A stretch of 64,000 nucleotides of DNA, taken from assembly GCA_009760855.2 (NCBI GenBank), contig WPIO01000181.1, positions 182,001-246,000 on the forward strand. Reading direction: 5' to 3'. The stretch comes from Cristatella mucedo (taxonomy: Eukaryota; Bryozoa; Phylactolaemata; Cristatellidae). Within the stretch, counting starts at the first letter, position 1. Each line of letters begins with the position of its first letter. The position numbers were made by a program, and so were the translations under genes. Below the pieces are notes generated by a model that was not told where the DNA came from, did not search any database, and worked only from the letters and a program-made list of their open reading frames with translations. This document shows, piece after piece, positions 1-12,240 of this stretch.

Positions 1-95
1 AGGACCGCTGAAAAGGATGTGCCATAGTCGGCAGTAGAAGAGTAGTTGTCGTTGCGTAAGAATTGTGGAAGCGAGTTCCACAGTCTACTCAGACA
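1..95 (-). mobile_element. ACATT-tailed CR1-like LINE, fragment cut by the window edge
   Basis: Minus-strand match to the last ORF2 codons and start of the 3' untranslated region (TTGTGGAAGCGAGTTCCACA), as at 28.78 kb. Continues beyond the window. Confidence 0.7.
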
Positions 96-137
96 GACCG
101 GTCCCGCTGGCCCAGCATTCCCAGGCGAGCGACACGA

Positions 138-300
138 TTGGCTGATTTAGCAGCCTCGTTTATCTCGCGACAGAAAAGCCTTAGCGGCTATCGCCGCCGC
201 TCGCCCGCTGAGAGATAGCGTATCGCCCAGTGCAGTAGTCGAACCCGCGACCTCGGCGGGTGCAGACCATTTCTCGCTGCCCACGTCACTAAATGTCTCA
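138..300 (-). mobile_element. tRNA-derived SINE, family 1
   Basis: Reverse of a tRNA-like head with a box B-like GGTTCGA region (here CGAACCCGCGACC), then the family body GGCGATAGCCG-type and a 3' end GGCTGCTAAATCAGCCA. Confidence 0.7.
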
Positions 301-309
301 ATAGCTCAA

Positions 310-1110
310 GACGTTGACCTGGCGCCGCTTGGAGCGACGCCGTAGACGCGCCGCACCGCCATGACGACAGCAGCACGAGCTCCGCCGCGCGTGCAGCGCG
401 ACCTACACCTTCCATTCGCCGAGCTGACCGTTGACCTTCGTTCTGCGCTCGTTCGCTGCGTCCGTGGCGGCGGCAGCGGCGGACACTGTGCGTGCGGTTG
501 CGCCTGCGCGCGAGCTCGCAGCCCGATTCCGGAGTCGGCCGCGCGCTGGCAAGCGGCGGCCGATCGTCAAAGCCGGATAAACACTAGCCACCGTGCCGAT
601 TGCGCCGGGCGCCCGCGGCGTCGGCGGCTCTTCGGGGCCAGCGCCGGACGCGCGATGCGGCGGGGCGGCGGTCCGTCTAATGCGGCCGGCCACTCCGGCT
701 CGACAGCAGCTCAGTCTCTCGTTTCCGCGAGCGCCTCTTTCGAGCAGATTTTCACAAACGAACAAGGCCGCTGGCCCATCCGGCGTGCGTTAACTCTGGC
801 ACCGGTCGACGGACGACCCGACGCCGGGCTGTTCGCTGCACCGCCGCGAAGCCGAACGCGGGAGCGGCGCAGTCGAGAGGTCACATTGAGTCGACCTCGT
901 CGGGAGAGCGTTCTAAATCTGGCCGCGCTCGAGAATTGGGACTATCGGATTGGCTGATTACCCCCCCCCCCCCCCACGGAGGCTCCGGGCCGCCAAACGA
1001 GGAGCGCCGCCCCTTAAGCCGAGCGTCGCCGGCCCGCGCTCGCCGGCCTCCGGTCTACCGAAGTCGGCGAGATTCCCGGCGAGAGCGGTGGCGATACGGC
1101 TCTGTATAAT
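310..1110. other. GC/CpG-rich island, no gene assigned
   Basis: Strongly CpG-rich with open frames on both strands, none resembling a family I know. A poly-C run lies at 961-976. Could be a promoter or first exon of a gene outside the window. Confidence 0.4.
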
Positions 1111-1790
1111 GCGATTTTTCTGATAATAATAATTCAGGAACCGTTAATCATATCTCGACAGTCGCAACCTCGCGCTGATGTCGAAAGACGGCCTCTGACA
1201 ATAACGGTGGCAACAGCTCGCCTTTTTTGGTTCATTCACCGCGATTCGGCTGAAGTCTCAGAAGTCACTGACCAACCTGACATGTACATTGAGAAGTCGG
1301 CGCGAGATTCCCGCGAGATTCTCCAAGTACCTTGAGAAGATATGGTGCAGATGCAACGGCAACGTTCTCCTCGCTAATAATAAGAATGATCCATATACAT
1401 AATTAATGCCTTAGAGACCTACTACCGAAGCCTCTCTACTTCTCCGTCGCCCCGCCCACGAGATTTCGATCTAACCGGTCAGCCGCCGGTTCTCGGTTCC
1501 CGCCCGCTTACGTCTCGTCGCATCTCGCAGCCGTCCCAAACAGCAGTTCACGGGCGTCTTGACGTCTGAGGTTCTACGCGTTCGCAGGGCTTCGGACGTT
1601 CGCTCTGATGGTCGCGGGCTGCTAGATCTAGGTTTGCCGGGCTTCAGCGCAATCGATGCCCATCCTCTGAGCGTGGCGTGCCTCAAGATCCCTAAGATCC
1701 CGAGGCGCTCCGTAAGTGTCGCCCGATTCCCGTGAAGGAAGGAAGCGTTCTTGCCCGGCAATCGAAGCTGCTTTCGCCGCGGCGGCAGAC
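1110..1790. other. unassigned
   Basis: No gene, RNA or repeat recognised on either strand. Confidence 0.4.
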
Positions 1791-1792
1791 CT

Positions 1793-1893
1793 TTCAATAA
1801 TAACAATAATAACAATAATAATAATAATAATAATGCACTTGATAAAGCGCCCTCAGAGAACTCAATCTCTTTCTAAGCGCTTTACATTTGCAA
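1793..1893 (-). mobile_element. L2/CR1-like LINE 3' tail
   Basis: (ATA)n plus the tail (GATAAAGCGCCCTCAGAGAA..), about 100 bases only. Confidence 0.78.
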
Positions 1894-1969
1894 GACGGCT
1901 AGCAGCAACCGCGGCCGCGACAGTTGCCTCGCTACTGCCAAGTCGTCTTTATACCGAGCTATAAGTAAA

Positions 1970-2105
1970 TAAAATTCATTTGTACAGCACCCAAGCAGAA
2001 CTTAATCTCTATTCGGGCACTTCACATGTGCCAGGGGGCTCGAGCCCACGACCTCAGCCAGACCTAGGTCGGGCGAGTACCTTGACCGCTGGAGCAAACC
2101 AGCTC
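1970..2105 (-). mobile_element. tRNA-derived SINE, family 2 (L2-like tail)
   Basis: Reads on the minus strand as a tRNA-like head with GGGCTCGAGCCC in the box B position, then a tail with CCCGAATAGAGATTAAG and TGCTGTACAAATGAATTT. Confidence 0.72.
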
Positions 2106-2540
2106 GGCAACAATCCGGCGACGGGAGTGACGCCAGTAATGGGTAGCGAAAAAAAAGAATGGAAACGCATCAATCCGGGCTGCTCGGCCTCAAACTCCGA
2201 TTGCAGCCGTCATGGGTGAAATATCTACATTGTAGCGCGGCCGAAGGCTTGCAGTCAGGCGTTCAAGCCGCGAACTGGAGAGGCGTTACGCTGTAAAGAG
2301 GCCTTCGTTTCTAACATCGCGCGGAAAGCCTCGCGTGCCTCGCTAGATAGAGCTCGCTTTTACTTAAACCCTCCTATCGCAGTTAATCAATTCTTATCGC
2401 AATTGTAGTTTGCTCGCTGCCGTCGCTGTTAGTTTGTCTCTCTACACCCATCGGGAGAGCTAGAAGGGCGCTGTAATTGCTAGAAGTGGCGCTGTAATTT
2501 CGCTCCTGCAGCCAAAGATATCCAAGTTCTCAAAAAATGT

Positions 2541-2697
2541 TAGCTGATTTAACAGCCTTATTCGTATAGCGATAGAAGAGCCTTAACGGCTATCACCACC
2601 GCTTGCAGTTGGCATTACCGGATCGCCCGCTGCAGGATTCGAACTCACGACCTCAATCGTGACGAGCTAGCATGTTAGGGCTATAATGGCCCCTTAA
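2541..2697 (-). mobile_element. tRNA-derived SINE, family 1
   Basis: Box B-like sequence at GGATTCGAACTCACGACC (reverse), body CTATCACCACCGCTTGCAG and end TTAGCTGATTTAACAGCC. Confidence 0.78.
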
Positions 2698-3107
2698 TAT
2701 AGTCTGAACAGACATGTGTGCACCAATGTCAATAGCTTGAAGTTACGCACCGTAGGCCTCAAAGAGCGGCCAAAGCAATCGTTTCCTTTGAAAATAAAGA
2801 AATATGATACTCTTAAGTGAATGGTATCGTTTTGAAATACGTTTTGGTTTTTGCTCATGGAAGTTGCTTGCTCTATTTTAAGCTTGGCAGTCAGTGAAGT
2901 CAGCGCCTCGCTAGGTTTGTTAGACGACACGAACAGGCGCGCCTATAAAAGCAAAGCTGGAATCTTCCATTTCACGGTGTAGGCTAATTTCCATTAAAAA
3001 AAATACGGCTTCCACTTGCCACTGTGATAACCGGCCAGTTTTCAATTCAGGTGAACTTGGAACAAAAAGGAGCAAAAAAGAGCAGACTAACCGCCTTTAT
3101 AACTGCT

Positions 3108-3190
3108 TTTATAATATATACATATATATATTTATATTATATATACAAATATATATATATGTATATATAGATATATGTATATCATTGTAA
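3108..3190. repeat. AT-rich (TATA)n low-complexity tract
   Basis: Irregular TA/TATATG repeats, about 80 bases. Confidence 0.85.
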
Positions 3191-3654
3191 TATCATATGA
3201 TGATATTATAATAATGCTGTTATAATAACTCATTCTATTTATGCTAACTACAAACAAGGAGCAAAAAAAAGAGCAGATAGTATTTTTTGGTTGTTAGGCG
3301 CAAGTAACAACTAAAAGAAAAAGCTAGCAGCCAGAGAAGCCAGTCAGTGCCACAGTGGCAAAACTCAACAGAAACGTTGCACACTACTTGCTCTGCGATC
3401 AGGAGAGACTTAAGGAGGAGCCCCGGAGCTTCGTGCAGTTAAAGCTCAGCGAAAGTCTCACTTACTACAAGGTCAAAATAAGACAGAGATCCAGGTTAAG
3501 ACTTCCCGGGTCACGTGACGCGAAGTCGTTGCTTGACTGTGGGTTTGCTAATCTGTCATGTTGGGCTTACCACTAGGTCAGGGAACACTCAGGCCTGCAC
3601 TGCGATGCAACAATAAAATTGCCCGTGATTTTCACCAGCATAAGCTAGTAATAA

Positions 3655-3705
3655 TAAAAAATAGTATATTTGTATAGCGCCACCAGGAAACTAATTTTTT
3701 TTAGG
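3655..3705 (-). mobile_element. short SINE2/L2-type tail remnant
   Basis: ATATTTGTATAGCGCCACCA is a tail-like remnant; nothing else of the element is recognisable. Confidence 0.3.
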
Positions 3706-4197
3706 AACTGTATGTTTGCTGTAAACCTCAATGAAGATCTTGACTGACTCACAAGAACCGAAGTTGGTATTTTCATTAAATGCGAAAGCTCTAAAATTGG
3801 TAATCCGTATTGGTACTAACACACATATAGCATCACTAAGCCCGAAACACAAGACGATAAATATGCAGCCATTGCCCTGTCTTTCCTGACCGGCTGGCTA
3901 CCGGTCGGCAATGGTGAGGTCCTTCGTGGTCGGGGCTCTCGGCAGCTGGTGGCCAAACAATGAAGCTTGCCTGGCCGACCTTGGGATAACCACACATGCC
4001 GAGAGGAAGGCATAAAGGGGCAGCACTGCGTCTCCTTCGCCATCACCGGGTCGGAAGTGGTGAGGTCAGTGTTCCTGAACCGGGAGGCTCGGGAAAGACT
4101 GGCGACCCTGGCAGGACAGGGCACCGCTGGCTAATGTATCTATACTAGTTTAAAAAATACAATACACGTATATATATATATATCTAATGGTTTACTA

Positions 4198-4451
4198 TAC
4201 CTCATACAAACCTCAAATCCTGTGGAGACCGTGCCTTTAGTTCGTTTGATCCCAAAGCCTGGAACACACTTCCGACTTGTGTCAGACAGCTCCTGACTTG
4301 ACCACATTTAAAAACAATCTAAAAACGCATCTATTTATCCCGCATTTAGTTGATCTCTGTGATTCAACCTTTATGAGCTTATGCATGCTGACAGTGTGCC
4401 TGAAGCTACTAACCTTACTTGCATGCTGACCCTGTGCATGTCACCCTTAAT
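4198..4451 (+). mobile_element. L2/CR1-like LINE 3' fragment
   Basis: Matches the last ORF2 codons (GGAGACCGTGCCTTTAGTTC..) and the 3' untranslated region with TGCATGCTGACCCTGTGCAT. It ends without its own tail at a minus-strand copy of the ACATT-tailed family. Confidence 0.75.
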
Positions 4452-4897
4452 GTAATGTAATGTATCTCCGTCTGTAACTCCACAAAGTCATAAAGACAAT
4501 GTGGGTGTTACGCAGGAGAGTTTTGTATAGCGCACTCACAGCCTATGCGGCTTTCCGTACGCATTCGGTAGCCAACACACTTCGTCTCACGCAACAAAAG
4601 AAAGTGGGAAGCATAGCTGAGTCAGGATAGCAGTTGAGGTAGTGAGTAGCATGGAAATAGCAGCTCAGGACCACTGAAAAGGATGAGCCATAGTCGGCAG
4701 CAGGGGTTTTCGTTGCGTAAGAATTGTGGAAGCGAGTTCCACAGTCTAGGACCTGTAGAACTGAAGCTTCTATCGCCAACGGTCTATAGGTGGAGGAATG
4801 GGACAGCTAATTTATTGTCCACACAGGACCTGAAGGCGCGAACAGGCTGAAACTGATGCAGCAGTTCAGCTAGGTACGAAGGAGCCAAGCCGTGACC
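4452..4897 (-). mobile_element. ACATT-tailed CR1-like LINE 3' end
   Basis: The left edge TGTAATGTAATG is the reverse of the (ACATT)n end. Then follow the 3' untranslated region and the final ORF2 codons up to the A/T tract of the next L2. Confidence 0.82.
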
Positions 4898-4899
4898 AT

Positions 4900-4942
<43 letters not shown>

Positions 4943-5640
4943 CACTTGATAAAGCGCCCTCGGAGAACTCAATCTCTTTCTAGGCGCTTTACATTTGCTG
5001 CACAGGGAAATGCTATTGAATGGTGAGTAATATCATGCTTGATAAACAAACAAAATGAGTAACATGGTTAGGGGTGACATGCACAGGGTCAGCATGCAAA
5101 TGTGGTTAGTGGCAGCATGCACAGTGTCAGCACGCTTAAGCACATGAAGGACGAATCACAGGGACCCACTAAATGCTGTCCTAAATAGGTGTGTCTTTAA
5201 GTTCTTTTTAGGGGATCAGGGGATGTTCTGACGCAAGTCGGGAGTGAGTTCCAGGCTTTGGGAGCATACGAGCTAAATGCACGGTCTCCAAAGGATTTGA
5301 GGTTTGTACGAGGTATTTCTAGACTGTTGGATTCCGAAAAGCCGGTGGTACGATGCTTGGCCTGATGGGGGAGTATGTCGGAGAGATAGGCTGGAGCCAT
5401 AGAATGAAGGGACCTAAAAGTGAGCGATAAAACCTTGAAGTCAATCCGTTGCTTGACTGGTAGCCAGTGCAGGTCGGCGAGAAGTGGAGTAATGTGGCAA
5501 CTGCGCCGCTCACGACAGACAAGCCTAGCTTCAGAGTTTTGCACCGGCTGCAATCGCCTGATCGCACATGCTGGTAGGCCAGTAAGAAGTGAGTTGCAGG
5601 AGTCGAGACGGGATGTCACAAATGCATGGACCAACCCTGT
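4898..5640 (-). mobile_element. L2/CR1-like LINE 3' fragment
   Basis: Starts on the left with (ATA)n and the shared tail, then encodes (minus strand) the ORF2 C-terminus, e.g. [20 protein letters not shown] and [20 protein letters not shown]. It abuts the end of a second LINE family at 4897. The right boundary is where similarity to the 8.5-10.5 kb copy stops. Confidence 0.85.
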
Positions 5641-5845
5641 AAGTCTCTGAGTTTGTTCACCACATTGCAGTTGCTTATCGGAACAAACCATCAGAATAAC
5701 AACTCATTACAGCAAAATAAGCTGGCAAGTTTTTGCAAACAGTTGAATCATGACGTCTAATTCAATGAGGCAATTTGTAATTGCATGTACTTGATGTACA
5801 ATGATGATCAAGTTCTTAGATCTTGGCTTATATAAATAAATTAAT

Positions 5846-5972
5846 ATTAGCTGATTTACCAGCATCATTTGTATCGCAGCAGAAGTGCCTTAACAGCTAT
5901 CACCACCACTTGCAGTCGGAAATAAAGTATCGCATACTACAGGATTTAAACCCACGACCTCGGTCGTGAAGA
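5846..5972 (-). mobile_element. tRNA-derived SINE, family 1
   Basis: TTAGCTGATTTACCAGCATC, CTATCACCACCACTTGCAGT and a decayed box B (GGATTTAAACCCACGACC). Confidence 0.72.
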
Positions 5973-5974
5973 GA

Positions 5975-6390
5975 AATCACACTGACCTTCTGCTCATTCA
6001 GTAAAATGAAGTATGAGCATTTATCGCTTGAATGCTCTGCTGCAAGACATCTGATCTGATATTTCAGCCTTTTTAATTTATGCCTCTTCCTCACTTACGT
6101 CTTCGTGCTAAGATGAACCGAAAATCAGGACAAGGTTGAATTAAGTAGCTTGAGTTAACTTCACTAGTTCTCTGTGAGCCACACAACTAATCGACGGCCT
6201 CATTATCTGCACGGCACACTGATGCGTCACAAAAGGACAGCCGTCTGTAGACACACAACACAGGAGATGGACATGCATGGACACAGTCTAAATGCTCAAC
6301 TATCAAAATTTTTTCAGGGACCCTAGTTCAATGCTAGCATGATCTCACACCCAACGCCACAGCACCTTAAGTTAACTACATTTTCATAGT
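5975..6390. other. unassigned
   Basis: Nothing recognised between the SINE at 5.9 kb and the L2 end at 6.4 kb. Confidence 0.4.
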
Positions 6391-6394
6391 TTAC

Positions 6395-6792
6395 CAATAC
6401 CTCGTACAAACCTCAAATCCTTTGGAGACCGTGCATTCAGCTCGTATGCTCCCAAAGCCTGGAACTCACTCCCGACTTGCGTCAGAACATTCCCTGACCT
6501 GACCACATTTAAAAAGAACTTAAAAACACACCTATTTAGGACAGCATTTAGTGGGTCCCTGTGATTCGTCCTTCACGTGCTTATGCGTGCTGACACTGTG
6601 CATGCTGCCACCAACCGCATTTGCATGCTGACCTTGTGCATGTCACCCCTAACCATGCTATTCATGTTGTTTATCAAGCATGATATTACTCACCATTCAA
6701 TTGCGTTTCCTTTTGCAGCAAATGTAAGGCGCCTAGAAAGAGATTGAGTTCTCCGAGGGTGCTTTATTAAGTGCATTATTATTATTATTTAC
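6395..6792 (+). mobile_element. L2/CR1-like LINE 3' end
   Basis: Last ORF2 codons, 3' untranslated region, shared tail and (ATT)n, all on the plus strand. Confidence 0.82.
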
Positions 6793-6914
6793 TACTTCTC
6801 ATTCATATTTCCATTAGAGGCCACCCATGCATGGGCTACTCACAAGGTGCCTAGCAGTGCTGAATGCTGCATGCTGCATTTGACAGGAGCTGTGTGTGTA
6901 CTAATAATGCATAC

Positions 6915-7030
6915 CGAATGCGTACTGAAAGCCGCTTAGGCTGTGAGTGCGCTATACAAAACTCTCCTGCGTAACACCCACATGGTCTTAATGACTTTGT
7001 GGAGTTACAGACGGAGATACATTACATTTC
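6915..7030 (+). mobile_element. ACATT-tailed LINE 3' end
   Basis: GAAAGCCGCTTAGGCTGTGA through GACGGAGATACATTACATTT, about 115 bases. Confidence 0.78.
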
Positions 7031-8525
7031 ATTTTATAAATTAATCTATACCCAAGAGACATTCATTTCTTTCCATGTAATTAAATTTTTCTGGAAAGAT
7101 AGCAACACTCTTGGCTAATTGTATACCTTCAACTACAAGCTTAAGCTATACAGCTCGATTCAAACACTACAGATGCATGTGGCTACAGCATGCACACACT
7201 CACTGAAACACGAGACTCCCAGCCCTGTGTCTATCGAATAGCAATAGTGAATGCTGCTCAATCAGTAGAACACAGTACGATAGAAGCCAGGGGGTACTGA
7301 GATTATTTCTTGCTAAAATTCAATTTTCTACTTCCAGTCTCTGCTTAACCTTAGCCTCGGCTACTCTGTACTGACAAATTACTCCTCTTTACTTTACCTA
7401 CCACTGCCCACGTAACCCTTATTTTCACGAATTCATTGCAGGCACACTTTCTTAATCTTAAGTCTGGTTTGATTTGCTTATTACTTGTTCTTCATTGACA
7501 AACCACTTCTCTTTAACCCTCCTACCCATGCTTATGTAGCCCTTCTCATAATCATTACCTGCATAGAGAACCAGGGTTCTTTTTCATTCGAAGTACATTC
7601 CATTAATAAGTATAATTATAACACGACGTTTGCATAGCGCCCTAGCAGAACTAAATCTTTGTCAAGGAGCAATAAAACTAGCAGTAGCAAAAGCCAATGG
7701 TTACTGCAATACAAAGTATCATGACTACACAAGCATGCAACAGAAACAATGTAGCATGCTTAGGCTAGCATATATAATTATACTAAAGCCAACAAGAACG
7801 CACTCAGCACTTCCTGTTTGAACAACCTCTGGCTACTAACATACACCGAGTCATGCACAAGTCCACATTGCCAACGTCATTACTTCGTTGTAACCCTGCC
7901 AAAATCTTGCTGCTACCCTCAATCTATAGCAGCCATATTGTAAACCCAAGGTGGTAGGTCCGAGAAGTCTAATTATAACCTCTGTTCTCAGTCCATTTAT
8001 TCATTTAGTGGGACGTTTGCTTGAATCGATGTGCTTTGAATCCAAGTGCCTTGAATCGAATGGCACCTTGGTTTGTCTGTCACGTCATACGATTCCGATT
8101 GAGCGCCAGTTTTGATAAGTAGGTTTAAATAGCCGGGATATCCTCTAGCAGCAAGCCCATACCTTTGCTGCAATTCGCTAACGTCTACTATAGTGCCAAT
8201 ATCCAGATAGTACAGGCAAGTGACGATGGTTAAGCAGTCACAGCCAGCCACCGGACACGATATGATGCCATATCTTTCCTTGCTTCATTTAACTATGCGT
8301 TGGTGGGCCACTTGCATTAAAGCTTTGATGTCCGACATGAGGGATGAGCAGTGGCTCTACATGAGCTTGCAGTTTTGGCCACCAGGTCGTACAGCTAATG
8401 GAGTAGCCTTGCTCATATCGAAACGGCTTAGTCTGTCAAAACCAATGTATAGCCTTGCGTTCCTACGTAGTAGCTTCTGTCATTATAAGTGAAGCAAGCA
8501 GCACTATGGACCGATGGGCATCGAC
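7031..8525. other. unassigned
   Basis: Only a tail remnant at 7605. Short open frames have no family resemblance. Confidence 0.4.
7605..7670 (-). mobile_element. SINE2/L2-type tail remnant
   Basis: TTGCATAGCGCCCTAGCAGA, then ACTAAATCTTTGTCAAGG; a short tail copy. Confidence 0.4.
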
Positions 8526-8528
8526 AAA

Positions 8529-10545
8529 ATAATAATAATAATAATAATATTGCACTTGATAAAGCGCCCTCAGAGAACTTAATCTCTTTCTAGGCACGTT
8601 AAATTTACTGCAAAGTGATATGCAATTGAACAGTAAGTAAAATCATGCTTGAAAAAAAAATGAATAATATGGTTAGGGGTGACATGCACAAGGTCAGCAT
8701 GCAAATGTGGTTAGTGGCAGCATGCACAGTGTCAGCATGCATAAGCACGTGAAGGACGAATCACAGGGACCCACTGAATGCTGTCCTAAATCGGTGTGTT
8801 TTTAAGTTTCTTTTAAATGTGGTCAGGTCATGGGATGTTCTGACGCAGGTCGGGAGTGAGTTCCAGGCTTTGGGAGCATACGAGCTGAATGCACGGTCTC
8901 CAAAGGATTTAAGGTTTGTACGAGGTATTTCCAGACTGTTGGATTCCGAAAAGCAGGTGGTACGATGCTTGGCCTGATGGGGTAGTATATCTGAAAGATA
9001 GGCTGGAGCCATAGAATGAAGAGACCTAAAAGTGAGCGACAAAACCTTGAAAGTCAATCCGTTGCCTCACTGGTAGCCAGTGCAGGTCGGCGAGAAGTGG
9101 AGTAATGTGGCAACTGCGACGCTCACGACAGACAAGCCTAGCTGCAGAGTTTTGCACCAGCTGCAATCGCCTGATCGCACATGCTGGTAGGCCAGTAAGC
9201 AGTGAGTTGCAGAAGTCGAGACGAGATGTCACGAATGCATGGACCAACTTGGACGTGGTATCCTTATTTAAACAAGCCCGAATTTTAGCAATGTTATGAA
9301 GCTGAAAATAGGCAGATTTGACTGTGGAGCTGATGTGGTCGTCTAACGAGAGGTCCCTTTGGAATATGACACCTAGATTTTGAGCTGATTCAGCTGGAGA
9401 TATGCTGGCAGAGCCAATTTTGAGCGTCAGCCTTTCCGATCTCTGAATCACACTGGGTTTGCCCATAACTAGTAAGTTAGTTTTATCATCGTTTAGTTTT
9501 TGAAAATTTGCTGCCATCCATGTGAGGATGTCATCAATGCATGCAGCAAGTGAGTTGAGAGAATTTGAGGTGCTCGAAGGCTGGGAGAGATCAAAGCAAA
9601 GGTACAACTGAGTGTCATCCGCATAGAAGTGAAAGCCTAGATTGTGCTTGGAAATCACATCAGCAAGAGGCAGAGTATAAACCGTGAAAAGAACCGGACC
9701 TTGCACAGAGCCCTGAGGTACTCCATATTTTAGAGGTACTTCAGATGATCTTTGTCCATTCACGTCAATACTCTGGAGTCTCCCACTGAGATAGGACCTG
9801 AACCACTGCAGAGCAGTGCCAGTGATGCCCAGGCGAGATGAGAGGCGCTCTAGAAGTACTTTGTGATCGATGGTATCAAAAGCTGCCGAAAGATCGAGCA
9901 AAACAAGAAGAGACACTCTACCCATGTCTGCATTCCTAAGTAGGTCGTTGTATACCCGAAGCAATGCTGACTCTGTGGAGTGATTAGCTCTAAAGCCAGA
10001 CTGGAACTTACTAGCAAGGTGTGAGGTTTCGATATACGAGTTCAGCTGGTCTGCCACGACCCGTTCCAGTGTCTTTGATAGGAATGGTAGAAGGGAGACT
10101 GGGCGGTAGTTGCTTAAGTTCTCTTGATCTAGTGTAGCTTTCTTGAGAAGTGGCCTGACTACAGCTTTTTTGAAAGGTGCTGGGACCTGACCTGAAGCTA
10201 ATGACATATTAATGATGTTGGTTATGCATGGCAGCAGCAGATCAATGCAACGTTGGAGCAGGACAGTGGGAATAGGGTCCAGTGGACTTGTTGTCTTCTT
10301 TGATTGAGATACGAACTTTAGGACTAGATCACTAGTGACCTGCTTAAATGCAGACATTGAGGTGCAGCCAGGAACCGAGGAACAGCATTCTAGTGGGAAG
10401 GTTGTCATCGCAGGGATGGATTCCCTGATCTTGTCTATCTTCTGCACAAAGAATCGAGAGAAGTGATCGGCTAGATCATCACAAGGATCATCAGGTAAGG
10501 AGCTAACCTGGGAACGGTTGAGGAGATGGTTTATTGACAACTACA
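8529..10545 (-). mobile_element. L2/CR1-like LINE, 5'-truncated, best copy in the window
   Basis: The 3' end is an (ATT)n tract preceded by the stem-like tail GCGCCTAGAAAGAGATT..TCTCTGAGGGCGCTTTATCAAGTGC (read on the minus strand). The reverse transcriptase frame (9026-10540) has NYRPVSLLPFLSKTLERV, LLDLSAAFDTIDHKVLL (motif A), GVPQGSVQGPVLF (motif B) and FYADDTQLYL (motif C catalytic YADD). The frame shifts near 9046, where an extra A occurs compared with the copies at 24.9 and 5.4 kb, and continues in another frame to 8761. The endonuclease domain and 5' end are missing. Confidence 0.9.
9026..10540 (-). pseudogene. LINE reverse transcriptase ORF fragment
   Basis: About 504 codons of an L2/CR1-type ORF2 with fingers and palm of the reverse transcriptase, including the YADD active site, and part of the C-terminal domain. 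It is frameshifted before the C-terminus and lacks the apurinic-type endonuclease, so it cannot encode a full ORF2 protein. The codons remain open over 1.5 kb, which suggests a fairly young copy. Confidence 0.85.
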
Positions 10546-10940
10546 ATCAGATTCAACAGAACCGACCAGCTTTCACATTTTTGTCCTGCTAACAGGCTTA
10601 AACCATGAACGAGTTATATCGAATTTCTCACATCAAATCACTCAGCAGCTGGGGAGGCTGAAGATTGGAAGCGAAGCATTGCAAGACTTAGAACTTCAAC
10701 TGTCGCTTGCCGCCTATGCATGATGCTGGATCGATAATGGTCGATTTTCTTGGCAAAGCACACGCCACCACGAAGCATTAAGAATGGACACCGCAGTCGA
10801 TACTACTACGTTAACAGGTGCAGTATAATAGAAAGTATGGTCGTTGCATAAACTATCAAGCAGCAGGTGCAGCTTCTTAATTTCTATACAGATCACCAAA
10901 GTACAAACAATTTTATCACTTTTGATCTTGAACTTCTCAT
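10546..10940. other. unassigned
   Basis: Nothing recognised between two L2 pieces. Confidence 0.4.
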
Positions 10941-11023
10941 CACTTAATAATAATAATAATACACTCGATAAAGCCCCTCAGAGAACTCAATCTCTTTATA
11001 GGCGCTTTACATTTACTGCACAG
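10941..11023 (-). mobile_element. L2/CR1-like LINE 3' tail
   Basis: (ATA)n followed by the shared tail ending TTTACATTTACTGCACAGG; truncated right after it. Confidence 0.75.
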
Positions 11024-11229
11024 GAACACATGTGGTATAACTGGTCCCAATGCTGCTAATATGGCACACGGGCTTATGCTTTAAGAATATAAAAGAAATG
11101 ATGGCCGGAATAAATAGTTTCTACGTGATGATAATAAACCATTTGATATGAATGAGCATTGTTCGGTGTAAATTATCAAAATCATTGAGCTGAGGGTAAT
11201 TTCATCACCAATTATTACCAAATCCTGCT

Positions 11230-12015
11230 AATCTGACCACATGCAGATCTCATTCAGTCTACAAGGTGTGCCCTCTCCCTCCTCTTCTAAAGTCACATGT
11301 AAATCGCAAAACCTCAAGACCCTTGACATCGATGCTGTCCGTGCAAGAAAATATGCCTCGCTTCTGCTGTTCAGTCCCCTTCCGACCTGTCATCATTGGT
11401 ATATTGCTACAACACGACACTAGCTGACATGCTCGACGAGTTTGCACCTCTGACTAGGCTCACTGTGAGCCCTTGCCCATACGGCTTATGGTTTACCACA
11501 GATATTAAACTAGCTAGGTCTACCAAGCCAAAGCTTGAAAAAGCATACAAAAGATCAGGACTGTCTGTCCATCGACATCAAACGAGGACTATTGTAGATC
11601 GAACCAATTGATCCTAGCAAAGGCCAAGTCTAGCTTCTATAAAAACATTGTTGAATCACAGGTGCACAATCCAAAAATGCTGATGTCGGCGATCAACCAT
11701 CTCCTTAACCGCTACCAGGTTAGCTCCTTACCTAATGATCCCTGTGATAATCTAGCTGATCGCTTCTCTAACTTCTTTGTCCCGAAAATGGACAAAATCA
11801 GTGAGTCCATTCCTACGATAGCAGCATCCCCCAGAAATGTTGTCCCTCAATTCCTTGCTGCACCCCAATGTCTACATTCAAGGAAGTCACTAATGACCTC
11901 GTCACGAAATTCGTATCCTAATTGAAGAAGACAGTTAGTCCTCTGGACCCTATTCAAATTGTTCTGCTTCTACGATGCTTTTATCTGCTGCTGTCGTGCA
12001 TATCTAACATCTGTC
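11230..12015 (+). mobile_element. L2/CR1-like LINE, region before the reverse transcriptase
   Basis: Contains LAKAKSSFYKNIVESQVHN and LMSAINHLLNRYQVSSLP, which overlap the first codons of the minus-strand copy ending at 10545 and extend upstream of it, i.e. the stretch between endonuclease and reverse transcriptase. Several frameshifts. Confidence 0.72.
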
Positions 12016-12107
12016 GTTCGGTTTCGCACAGCAGAGAGCCAGCCGATGACCAGCACCGACAGTCTGTTTATTATACGACTCGCGCGGAGCAGAGGGAAGA
12101 TCTTCGC

Positions 12108-12240
12108 CCCGCCCCCCCTCTCTCTCTCTCACGCTCCTCCCCCCTCTCTCTCACGCTCGAGTCCCCCCTCTCTCTCACGCTCCTCCCCCTCTCTCTCACG
12201 CTCGAGTCCCCCCTCTCTCTCTCACGCTCGAGTCCCCCAC
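12108..12240. repeat. CT-rich minisatellite (CTCTCTCTCACGCTC units)
   Basis: Five or six irregular units of CCCCCTCTCTCTCACGCTC(GAGT). Confidence 0.85.

Larger units (their letters stand above)
2700..4195. other. unassigned, AT-rich
   Basis: Apart from the TA-rich tract at 3108-3190 and a tail remnant at 3655, nothing recognised. Confidence 0.4.

Noticed and set aside
361-957. 198-codon open frame in the first GC-rich island
   Set aside because: Composition alone (few stops in CpG-rich DNA) explains it. Frames are also open on the opposite strand and no family resemblance was seen.
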